The notes below the pieces were generated by a model. The model made no database searches, had not been told where the DNA came from, and worked only from the letters and a program-made list of their open reading frames with translations. A DNA stretch of 64,000 bases from Linnemannia elongata (taxonomy: Eukaryota > Mortierellomycota > Mortierellomycetes > Mortierellales > Mortierellaceae): contig JAXBDG010000009.1 of the NCBI GenBank assembly GCA_036320915.1, positions 310,001 through 374,000 of the forward strand. The letters run 5' to 3'. A program made the translations under genes and the position numbers. Of the stretch, positions 33,481 to 44,522 are shown piece by piece. Numbering within the stretch: the first letter of the stretch is position 1; every line of letters starts with the position of its first letter.

Positions 33481-34245
33481 CCCCCCCCCCCTCAAAAAAA
33501 AGTTTCCTTTTTTCTCATGTTTGCAGCCATCCTTGGCATTGGATTGGATTTCAAGGACGAGTGTTGGTGTTTAAGATGGCTTAGAGTGTGCATGAGAAGG
33601 AGAAGGAAAAGTAGACAATGAAAGGAATGAGGATGAACAATGCTTCGCCCCCGTGGATGACGCGACAAAAATTGAAAAAAAAGGGTGATCAAGCATTGGC
33701 GATGAATGACGCACTTTAAAGGACTAATCTCACACACAAAAAAAAAGAGGAGAGGTAGTTTAAGCGCAATAGTCCCATGGTCAGTAATGGTGAAAATGGT
33801 ACCTTGCAAACAAGCTGCGAAAAGAAGGAGCGGTCTAGGCAAATTTGTTTTTGCGAAAGTTACTATATTCTTTATAAGCTCTCGTTCCTTCCCATGCCAC
33901 ACTTCTCAACCCTACATTCTCAGGGTGAGCATGCGTTACTAACCACAGATCCCGCATCCATGTCTCGGCACAGACCAAAGTTATGGAAAAATCGAGAGTT
34001 GAGGTAATCGACCTGTCCTTTTTTAATAGTGCACATCAAGGGAAAGGAAAATGGAGGGAAGAAGAAGTGCCATGGCATCCGCTGCTATATTCTCCAATTT
34101 GCAAACGATCACGAAACAAACACGCTCCACTGTTCTTACTAACAAAAAATGAGAACGTCAGACAAAGAATGACATCGTTGCATATCGCACAAATTTTTTA
34201 TTAGATGAAGAGGAGGAAAACAGGCAGATAAAAAGAGAATTACAT
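33481..34245. other. Spacer downstream of ABCG gene
   Basis: No gene recognised; a few A- and C-runs. The right part is likely the 3' UTR and terminator of the minus-strand ABCG gene. Confidence 0.5.
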
Positions 34246-37200
34246 CTAACGACGCTCGTTGACCCGGAATTGAAGCCAGATGAACGCCAGCAAAAAGAAA
34301 CTTCCACCCATGATCCCGAGGCTCTGGACGTCTTTCCAGTATGCGCCTGAGTTGAATCCGAATGTCGACAAGATAACTGCTCCAGGGACCTGTGGTATAC
34401 AGTAAAGAAAAAAAGCGAGGCGTTGGGTTAGAAAAGAGAAAAATTCAGGTGTCAAAGGCGAAGATGCGCTTCAAAGCAAGAACAAGGCAACTTACATCAA
34501 TCTCGAGTCCGTATTCTTTCTGGATCAACTGCAAGAACGTGATCTCGTTTACCAAGAGAGCCTCAAAGGCATAGTTGAAGAAGGACAGCTTCTGGAGCCA
34601 CGACAACTTGTCAGGGATGGATTCTAATTGACAGTATGTAAATAAACGTTATTAACATTCGGTTAACAGAATAAAAAAGTGCATAAATCAACGCCAACCA
34701 AATCGCCCATTAGTATCATAATTCTCACCCTTGTTCAATAGAAGACCGCCAAAGAGCATGGAGAAGAGCATGACCAAGCTGCTCATCAAGTTAGCGACTC
34801 CAACCTCCTCACAGATGATACCGATCATCAAACACACTCCAGCAGCCGTCAGGTTGAATAGGACCAGAACCAAGAAGAACTTGCCAAACTCAGTCCAGCC
34901 CTCGACCAGTCCGACCATGTTGTAGATGATCAAGCCCATGAGCATCGGAGGAATAACACGGAGTGGAACAATGTCGAACAAGACTTTGGTCGAGAAATAT
35001 GTGAGAGGAGAATAGTAACCGTTGGCGCGTTCGCGGACAAACAAGATCCGCTCCTGGGCAAACGATGGCAGGATTGAGAGGCAGGAGAAACCAAAGAGGG
35101 CGCACATGAAGAAGAAGACTCCCATACGATTCTGGAATCCGGGAATGTCGTTCGTGACGTTGTAGAAAAGAGCACCGCAAAGAAGACCCAAGAAGATGGC
35201 CATCACGAAATGCGAGAGCATCAGCATGGGGTCACGATAGATATTCTTGAGCGTCCTGTCAGCGAGAATCTTGAACTGGCTCCAGCGTGTGGCACGGCGA
35301 TAAGTTGAGACAGCTTTACCATTGCCATAGATCGATCGAGCCGTCGAGTTTTCCTCTGCGCCTTGGTTTCCTTGAACAGCAAAGTCGATGGCCTGTTCCA
35401 CCTCCAGAAGAATATGGCTCCGCTTGAAACCATCCACGAGAGACTGGAGATGTGCTCTGCTATCGTCCGACACGCTCTCATCCAAAGGCGACTCTCCATT
35501 TGTGCTGCTGTTGCTGGTTTCTGACGAAGAGGGGTGGTCGATACCAATGGCAGTGTCGCGGGCAAGTCCAGATCGTGCGCCGGTGTTGTTGTTCAAACCG
35601 CCATTTGGCTTTGGTCGGTCCTGTTCCCGTGAAGCCAACTCGCTCTCCCACTGCAGCGAATCGTCAATGATGCTTGGTGCACGGGTGAATGTAGGACTAG
35701 TTGTGGTCGAGAAGCCAGGGATGCCGGTATTGTTATCAAGACTCAACGACGAAGACGACGGCTCGGTACCATAGAGTTCTTCTTCCTGCTCGTCCTGTAC
35801 GTTTCGCGTTGGGAGTGTGGATCTGCTAGATGACTTTGTCGCCTTTCCGGTATACATTGTCAGGTCGAGCATATAGTCCGCCATGTTGAAGCCTTCGGGA
35901 CAGGGATGGCCAAGACTCTTCAAGTGGGTGTTCAAGTTGCGGGTCTCTCCAGAATAGACGAGGTTGCCCTTGGCCATCAGAATTAATTGGTCAAACAGGG
36001 CAAAAATGTTGCTACGAGGCTGGTGGATCGTGCAGACGACTGTACGGTTGTAGTTCCTGGCCAACGTGACAAGGCATTCAACGACATTGTAGGCATTGTA
36101 AGAGTCCAGTCCCGAAGTTGGTTCATCCAAAAAGAGAATCGAGGGCGATGTGACCAGTTCGCAGGCAATCGAGACACGGCGCTTTTCTCCTCCAGAAATC
36201 GAACGCTGTCCACTGGCTCCAATCTTCATATCCTTGATGCCCAAAATTCCCAGCTCTGACATAGTCTCCATGACACGGAACCTTTTGGCGTCGTACGACA
36301 TGTCGCGAGGCAGACGAAGCAAGGCCGAGTAAAGAATAGTCTCGTAAACGGTGAGAGTAGGCATAAGTGTGTCCTCCTGATCGACATATCTATCACAGCA
36401 AAGAGTGAACGATAAACAGCAATTAGTGTCAGGAAAGGACCAGTACATGCTTAGGCGCTATCGCATTTGCTCGTGCATAGGTTCAAAAAAAAAAAAAAAA
36501 AGTACCCGACAACACGCTTGTATTCGCTGTGCGAGATGGTCCTGCCATTGATATAGATGTTGCCGTGAACTGTTCCTGACTTATGACGTCTGGCCAAAAT
36601 ATCCAACAGACTGGTCTTTCCTGCACCACTAGCGCCCATGATGGCCATGACCTGTCCTGGCCTGACCAAACCGCTAACATCCCGAAGAACCTCCTTGCCA
36701 CCAACGACGTAGCGCATATCCTTGAACATGAGGGTCGCGGGAATATGTTCCGCCATCAGCTTGGCAGCCTCGTCATCGGGGAGAGCAATGTAACCGTCTC
36801 CCGAGGATCCAGAGTGCTTGGCCAAATACCATACGGCGAAGGCCAGACCGAACAAGAATACGAAAACACCGACGACGGAGAGAATGATCGCCAAAGTGTA
36901 GTCGGGGCGAGGCGGACGGACGAATCCAGGAACCTGAGTGTAATGGACACACTCTCCACTTCGACAGTTGAGGTAGATGGCTGGGTCGCCGAACATGGTC
37001 ATAATCAGCTCGTTCATGGCCGGTTCTATGAGCAGTAGAAGAGTGCGTGCACATGATTAATACGAAAAGGCCAGGATATATGCCTCGTCTCTATTCCTGT
37101 TGTACGAGCATTCGTCCTGATGTTACCTTGGAAGACGCATTTGTTGTCATCTGTGCACACAAAATCGGCTGGTCCAGCAATCTCCTCCTCCAAAAAATCG

Positions 37201-39133
37201 TCAATGTCTATTCAATAGAGTGCAGAAGTGCAGTTGGGCTTAAGTCAGTCATCGGTCAAAGACACTTCTCATCAATGGGTCATTGTTGTACTAGGGTGGT
37301 GTACTTACTGACGCTTCCATCTTTTCCGCAGAGCATTCTGTCAGGAATACACGAGCACTTGATTTTGTTGCACTTGTAAGTCGTTTCAACATCGTCGTGC
37401 TTTACATCTAGAACCAGCGATAATAGGCCATGGAAACAAGAAAAAAAAACATGTCAGGGTTGGTCGAGAACAAGTTTACACAAGCATCAGGGGTTCAGAG
37501 GCCTCTGCGGCAATAAAAAATGAGCGAATCTTGCAGGTGCGGTCGTCCTTACTTTGGCCAAAGGCGCACTCGTCCAGATGGCAGTAAAATGATTCTTCCT
37601 CAGCAACCCAGACTATGCAATGACAAAACGAGGAATAGTGCGTTAGGGGGGTGATATCGAGGGTTCATAGAAATCCCTTATTGAAAGGATATCGTTGATT
37701 CAATGTGCCAATGTTATTTTTGTTCCATTGGATATTCCTTGCTTACATTGAAAATCGCAGGTCTTGTTCTGTTGGTTGCATGAGAAGGTGATAGCTGGGG
37801 GTTGGTCTGGTCCAAGGGTGTCAAGGATCTTTCGGTCTATGCGAGTGGTATATCAAGAATTGAAAAGTGGGTCAGTCATTTGTTCAGATGGTCAGTTGCT
37901 CAGACCTTGGCCATGATGGCGCAACCTTTTTTCTTTCTTCTCTTTTCTCATTTGCGTCACCAATTTTTCTCGAAAACCAAAACCAAAAAAAACGAACACA
38001 AAGAGAGGAAAAGATCTCAGATGACTTACTTGTAACATCGCACTGCTGAAAGTTCTCAAAGACAGTGAGGCCACCCTGGTAACATGTTCCATTCTTTCCC
38101 GAGGGGACAAGAGAGTCGCACACATGGTCAGACTCGCATACTAGTTCAAAGAAAGAAATGGAGGTCGATCGGATGAGTTTCCCGTTTTCTTGGCTTTCCT
38201 TCCTTCATACTCCCCTGGACAATTGAAACCAATCCGATCGTTTGAAGTCATCCCCAGGTACCACTTTGTCATGGACCAATCGGCGACCAATCGTGGGAAC
38301 CCATTTATACTCTTATTTCTTTCTCCCTCTACTTCTCGTGGTCCTTCTGCCTTGTCCTCGTTTAATGGATTACCGTTGCAGTTGATGCCTGACCAGCCAT
38401 CCTTGCATTTGCATGTCTCGCTATCCCGCTGAGGTCGATCCTTGCCATCCGACAATGCTCCACACACTAGTTATGAATAACAGCAACAAAGCATGGGGTT
38501 AGACATCTTTCTTCTTGCGTAAGGTCCAGCGTGATCAAGGGACAAAACCTTGTTCAGGAGGGAAAATGTGCTAGGCACAGGAATATTATTGCACTCAACA
38601 ACAAGTTTGCTGTCAACAGAAAGAAGGGGGGGCAAAGGTGGGGCAAAAGTAAGGAGAGGGTAGGGGTTGTTGTTGTTGTCGCTGCTATGCATCGTTGCTA
38701 CAAGCACACGATGGGGTTGGAAAAAGGGCGGGAGGGAGACTGCCGACTTTTCTCCACAGGCAACGAAACCGAGAAAACGTCGGCTGAAACAAGGACAGAC
38801 TAGAACTGTACCTGGCACTGAGCAGTTGTCGCCTGCGAATCCTGGAGGACAAGAACAACGACCGTCGTAGGGGTTGCATGGTGCGAAATGAGAACATGGG
38901 AACGCGTCTAGGAGACAGTTGAAGCATGGAGGGCAGTTGTCTGGTCGGTGAGTGTCAGCGAGGAGAGGGTTTGCCAATGACATGGACCCCGTTGGGAGCA
39001 AGATGTCACTGGTAGCAGGGTCGAAGGCCAGCAAGGACGCAGTGTTGGCAGTGTTGGCGGTGTTGTCGCTGAGTGCCCAGACAGAGTGTGTTGTGGCGAC
39101 CAGGGCGACGGAGAGGCCCCACGACAGCTTCAT
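34246..39133 (-). CDS. ADP1: ABCG half-transporter with Cys-rich ectodomain (Adp1-like)
   Basis: ATP-driven transporter of the ABCG subfamily with an extracellular or lumenal Cys-rich N-terminus. Eleven exons close in phase: 38812-39133, 38374-38466, 38030-38140, 37747-37836, 37553-37612, 37309-37407, 37127-37207, 36506-37025, 34729-36389, 34496-34623 and 34246-34389; 1102 aa (yeast Adp1 is about 1050). A signal peptide ([20 protein letters not shown]) leads into EGF-like repeats ([24 protein letters not shown]), then a membrane helix (about 328-354). The nucleotide-binding domain has Walker [10 protein letters not shown] (about 416-424), signature [10 protein letters not shown] and Walker [14 protein letters not shown]. 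After a Ser-rich linker comes the six-helix membrane domain. As a half-transporter it should dimerise; the substrate is unknown. Confidence 0.92.
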
Positions 39134-39838
39134 ATTGTTAACGAGTCGTTAGGGTCAGGTAGCAATCGAGACTGGTACAGCGGTATTGTTTTTATCCGTG
39201 CAGCTTCTTTGCAAGGTTGCGTAAGTGTGGTGTTGAAGGGAAAGGAGGAAGGAGAGGTTAAGAAGGACAGAGGATAAAGGGAGAGAGGGAATGATGGTGT
39301 AAAAGAAAAAACGTAAAAGGAAAGAAGAAAGAGAGGGAGGATGACGACTGAAAAGTCAGAAACGATATAAGAGAAAGTCGACGAAGGTACACTGTGTGGG
39401 TGGCGGGCAGCTCTTCGAAGAAGGAATGAAGCTGGGTATGTCTCGAGAAAGGAGAGAGGGCAACCCAACCATAACAAGAGCGGATATGACACCCTGCAAT
39501 TAAAGAGAGAAAAATGAATGAGAGATTGCTGACATGCATCTAGAGAAAGGGGAGGATCTTTTTGGTCTTGGTCCTTCTTTCCTCCATACAAACACCGCCA
39601 CTCTCCATTTTTCTTGTCTTCATCCTTCTCCTCAGTCGCGTCAACTGGGTCGACTCTTTTTCCTTCTCTTCTTTCATTCATTCATTCTCCTCTGCCTTTT
39701 GCTCTCTTCCTCTGTCTCTCATCCTCGAGAACGCCACCATCCATACACACTAGCAACACACTACGCATACTCTATACACTCGCTCCTGTCCTATTTCTTC
39801 TTCACAACTAACTCACACCCCGATCAACAGCAGGGCAA
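39134..39838. other. Divergent leader region
   Basis: Lies between two divergent genes. Plus-strand purine-rich DNA at about 39240-39400 is the ABCG leader; CT-rich DNA at about 39590-39735 is the leader of the coiled-coil gene. A shared bidirectional promoter is likely (inference). Confidence 0.6.
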
Positions 39839-42660
39839 ATGTCGTCCACACCTTCCGAAAAGCACTCGCCTCTCCTATCCCCACAGGAACAAATACTTGC
39901 CCTGCTCAACGCTGCCAACCCCTCTGCTCTCTCCTCAACTACAGGCACGACCTCTCAACTAGCCCTTTTTTTTAATCGTTTTATTTTTTTTGGTGCATCG
40001 TGTCTGCAGGCCTTGGTTTACGCTGCATCTGTCTTCTCTTGCTCAGATAGCTAACTAAACATCGCGTTGACAACTACCTTGAAAAAAAATTAGATGCCAA
40101 CGCTGACCAGGACACTCTGATGGAATCTGTCTCGGTGAAAACAAGCCCTCCTCCTTCACAAGGAATTCCACCGGTGCCACCCACGAATCCAGCACCAGCA
40201 CAGGCACCAGCAGCACCATCACCAACATCAGCACCAGTACCAACACCAGCACCTGCAGCAGTAGTCGCACCTGTCAACAACGAGGACATCGATACCTCAT
40301 CAGCAGTTACCACCACTGCCACAGCTGCTGATGAACAAACAAATCGGCCAGGCACACCCATTGCCGAGTCTGCCGAGGCTACGGACTCTGCTGAATCACT
40401 GGATCCACTGTCGCACTTGACCCATATTTTCGACAAGATCAGGAAACAAGTGATCGAATGGGGAGAAGATGCCAACTGGAAGATCGATGTCTTTTTGCTT
40501 CCGAATGAGGACGGGGCTCCAACACCCGGTCTGCCACCACACGATCCTCAACTGCTTTCACAGGGACCTGCAACGCCAGCACGAGTTCCTGTTCCCACAC
40601 CCAGGATAGATCTCACAGGAAGCCCTCCACGGTTTCCCGGTGGAACTCAGGACATGGATATTGGGCGTCCATTAGGTAGGCAATTTTATCTCTTGTGGGT
40701 TTTTATTTGAATCTGCGTCTTAGTAGGTTCATCACTATCCCATCAATGGAAAAAGCGACGACTTGGAGAATGGAAAAGAAGGAAAGGACAGGCGGGTCTC
40801 GTGAAGAGCGGATCGAACGAGGTGGAGTGAAACGACATGGAAAAGTAAGAAGAAAGTCAGCGATAATCATGAATTCTATAAGTCAAAAAGATGGCTGAGG
40901 GAGAAGGCTGAAGGAAACGACAGCAAAGTTGATAAAAACAGTTGGAAGGAAAAGAACATAAATCAGAATGTGTAAGGAGAAGGTCGATCAACCTAACCCC
41001 ATGTCGTACTTTTTGTTTTTGTTTTTGTTTTGTTTTTGTTGGGTTGGATGGTTTCATCTAGGTCCAGGATCGCGTGGATTTGCCCTACAGCCTCCACCGA
41101 CAGATTTGCCACTGTCAAAGAGTTTGGGCGTACCAGGATCCTTGAGCGAGCAGGAAATTAAGCGCATGAGCGAGTCTGAGGCTAAACGAATGGTACGACA
41201 GCAACAGCTCATGCCATCTTGCTTTGAAAGCTTTTCTGTTCAATGGACATTGAATATTCATGAAAGTGACCTTATCCTCATCCTCGGCGATTTTTTTATC
41301 TTAAAAACCTTCAATAGCTGGCCTTGGCTACTCGACAGATTCGGGAACAACAGGAGTCACTAGCTCAGGCCATCTTGGATCTGGAATCGATGCAACGTCT
41401 CAGCTCAAAACGAGTACGCATTATACAACGACGCCGTTCGTGTGTATCTTAGTGGATTGAAAACCATTCTTCATTCGTTCAAATACTAACGACTGGGTTT
41501 ATTTTTCGTTTTTTGCATTGGCAAACAGGAGCGAGAAGCGGAGGCTAGATTGGAGGTCGAGAAGCAGATCATGGAGCGGGACGCTTTCATCTTGTCAAAG
41601 AAGCTGCGGGAAACTTCGCTGACGCTCGCGGAAAAAGACCGCGAGGTACTTCTCAGGAACGAACACGGCGGAATGTCGCGCACTCAAAGGCTCTCAACAA
41701 ATGTAGGTCTAATACCTTCAACCCATTTATTTATTTATTTTTTCTTTTCAGATCAAAGACGTCCAATATCAGCTGGAAACTGGCAAACGGTTAATCAAGG
41801 AACGGAACGAGGAGCGCAGAAAGGTGAGGAGGAGGAGAGGGGAGGTCCAACATTACATATCAAAGCATCACAGCAGGAACATCATGAAATGCAAGCAAAG
41901 CTGGGAGTATCATCTCATTTCTCTCTCTAGAATGTGGCATTGACCAACACTGTTCACTTTATTATGATTATTTGCTTCATAGCGGATCGACGATCAAGGA
42001 AGTGTGCCTCCACGATCATCTTCAGGACGACCTGAAACTTCATCTGACCCAACTTCAGGAACACCTGGACGGTCAGATCCCAACCCTCCATACCATCAAC
42101 ATCGTCACCGTCACGTCCATCGCCATCGACACAGCCACCTTCTTCGTCATCTCCGAGGCAAAGCCAGCAGCACGACGGTCCCAACAGGAACTGACTCGTT
42201 GGAAAACCTTGCGCTGCTGGCTACACAGGTCCTGTCGCGAGAGCCCTTGCCAGTACCCAAAGCGAGCCAAGATGCTGAAGGCGAGAGAAAGAAACGTCAG
42301 ATTGACGATCGGGACCGGGGATTGCAGCTGCGACCGGTGAAGCGACCAGAGTTGAATGGTTACCAGAAGGATGGCTCGGGGTCCCAATCTCAACCATTGT
42401 CAGGATCTCAATCTCAACCATTGGAGCGTCACCCCAGCCGAGTTGATCCTACAAAGCCGAGTGCAGTGTCTAATGGGAAACTGAAGGCACCGGATCAGCT
42501 TCAACCATTGCCTTTGATGCCCCCGGCGACATTGATGCGAGCACCATCGCAACAAAGCACCTCGTCCTCTTCAGCCCGTCCGTTCGCCAAGCAGCAGCAA
42601 CCTCAGCAGCAGCAGCCCCCTTATAGCAGCGACCGGTCCTTGAACAAGCAGAGACGATAG
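39839..42660 (+). CDS. Coiled-coil protein, family not recognised
   Basis: Exons 39839-39992, 40094-40675, 41062-41192, 41318-41413, 41529-41702, 41752-41823, 41874-41906 and 41983-42660 join in phase to give about 639 aa. The first intron is uncertain: the 39993 donor (GTGCAT) fits in phase and is followed by a CTAAC branch-like site, but puts a T-rich stretch in exon 1; a GC donor at 39945 also fits in phase with an added exon. The N-third is Pro/Ala/Thr-rich, with one conserved-looking segment (HIFDKIRKQVIEWGEDANWK). Residues about 265-415 form a long charged coiled coil (IREQQESLAQAILDLESM; EARLEVEKQIMERDAF). The C-terminus is His-, Gln- and Ser-rich. Nothing indicates enzymatic activity; a scaffold role is a guess. 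Confidence 0.75.
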
Positions 42661-42886
42661 TTCATTTCCATCTATCAACCTATCAACATTAGCATTCCCT
42701 TAAAACCAAAAATACATTTTTTTCCTTTGGCAGGACTCATGGTCCGTGCAAATTAACTTTCACGCTGAATGAATCGGGGCCGATGAAATCAATTTCGGTG
42801 ACGTGCATATCTCGCCAACAGATCCGGATTCCACCATGGCCCTTTGACGAGCTACTTTACAAACCTCCACTCTTTATATATATACC

Positions 42887-44209
42887 ATGTCGTCGGCAGA
42901 GCAATACGTTAGAACGGAACACCCCGTTATCGATTCGGACCCTCACTTCAACCGTGTCGTCCGCTACATGCGCGGCTCGGATTACGCCGCATGGGGTACC
43001 CTTACCGTCGGAGCTCCCGCCGTCCTCCTTGCCCTCGGTAATTCACTCTTTCTCCATGGAGGGAAGAGAGGCGACGAGTGTCAATACTTCTATGTGTGCT
43101 GAGAGACGCAAGTGGGAGTTGTGGATTCGCACATGGATATCAAAAGGAAGCACCCAGAGGCTAAACGGAAGGGGTGCGCGGCTTCAATCGGGGACAAGTA
43201 CGGGATTTTTGTGGTGGAGCAGGACATATTGCGGAGGGAATGAAGGAGGACGATCAGAGCCGTTTGGTGCATATCGGCCCCTTTGTTCCTCACCTCGGAA
43301 TCATTGACCGACAATTCAGGAACAGCGGAAACAAGGACCCCGAGCAGGATGTTGCAGCAGTTGATCAGCAGAAACCTTACAGGATATTTTTGATCGATCC
43401 ACCGAGGACTGAATTCAGTGTACGCCAGACGCGCCAAAATGCACGCAACTGACCAAATGCAGGAGGGCTGGTTCAGGGACGCACTTTTCAGCAAGGAAGA
43501 GGGGATGATTTTCAATACAGCGATCGGAACAATCCGCTCACACAGGCCCTGTGCCTCTTTTATTTTTTCGATGAACGATTTATAGAGCGCGTTAGACCTG
43601 CTGCTGGACCTAAGGGGATCAACTTTGCCTTGGGTGTCGCCACCGCTATGGGCTTCATGGGAGGTTTCCTCTACTCTTACCAAAAGTCAAGTCGTAAGTT
43701 CTCTTGTCCATTATCTTCTCATCTTTTTCAGCACCTCTTTGCCTTGGCGAAGAAAATGTCCACATTCGCACCGTTTAACGCCATGGGTTTCTAATCCATA
43801 TATATATATTATCATCCATAAAATAGTTCGTTTCTGGGGATGGGAGGAGAACGCAAGGGAGCAAGCCATGAACCGCGAGGAGATGGATGCTCGTGCTGCA
43901 GCAGGTCTCCCCGCCTACGGCGAGCCCACCATGGACGAGACCGCTCAGGCTGCCGCCGCAAGAAACTCCAAGTTTGCCGCCCTCAAGTTCGGTACGTCCT
44001 GCCCCCCCTCCTCTTCCCTCTGTTTCTTCTTTCTTGTTACCCCCCCCCCGGAAGATGGTTATGATGATTATTGAGAGGTGACTAATTAGAGGCTCTTTTT
44101 TTTTTGTTATGTTGGATGGATTGGATTGGATTGAGTAGCTTCTCTCCCTTGGTTCAACACGACCAACCACAAATATCACCTTTCGGAGAACACTAGCAGC
44201 GACAAGTAA
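42887..44209 (+). CDS. Complex I 21-kDa accessory subunit (NUXM-like)
   Basis: Accessory subunit of mitochondrial NADH:ubiquinone oxidoreductase as known from fungi (Neurospora 21-kDa / Yarrowia NUXM). Exons 42887-43037, 43586-43693, 43827-43991 and 44139-44209 join in phase: 164 aa. Recognisable parts are DSDPHFNRVVRYMRGSDYAA near the N-terminus, two hydrophobic segments (TLTVGAPAVLLALG; FALGVATAMGFMGGFLYSY), then FWGWEENAREQAMNREEMD. A TATATATATA box-like run ends 4 bases before the ATG. Intron 1 is 548 bp, much longer than the others in this gene, and is not T-rich. Confidence 0.88.
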
Positions 44210-44522
44210 ACTGGCGTTAGTGTGAGGTCATGAAGAGAGGGCGCAGGACGCAAGACGCAGGAACAGACATGTTAAACAGGAAGATTGATCGATGTTAAAA
44301 CACAATCAAAACAAAGACGCCACCTTACCCTACCCACACCGGTGGTTATTTTGTACAATCAAACACATTAAACAAACTCATAAATAATCCAAGGCATGCG
44401 TGTATGAGCAATGAGATTTTATGAAAATGATAGAGTGGGGGGGAAAGGATATGAAGAGGGAAAAACGAAAAATGAACAAGAAAGATATCCAAAAGGAAAA
44501 CGAAAACATCTCAGCTAAGAGT
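44210..44522. other. Convergent 3' spacer
   Basis: Short region between convergent genes (complex I subunit, plus; ABCC, minus). Both 3' UTRs must fall here. No gene seen. Confidence 0.6.
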
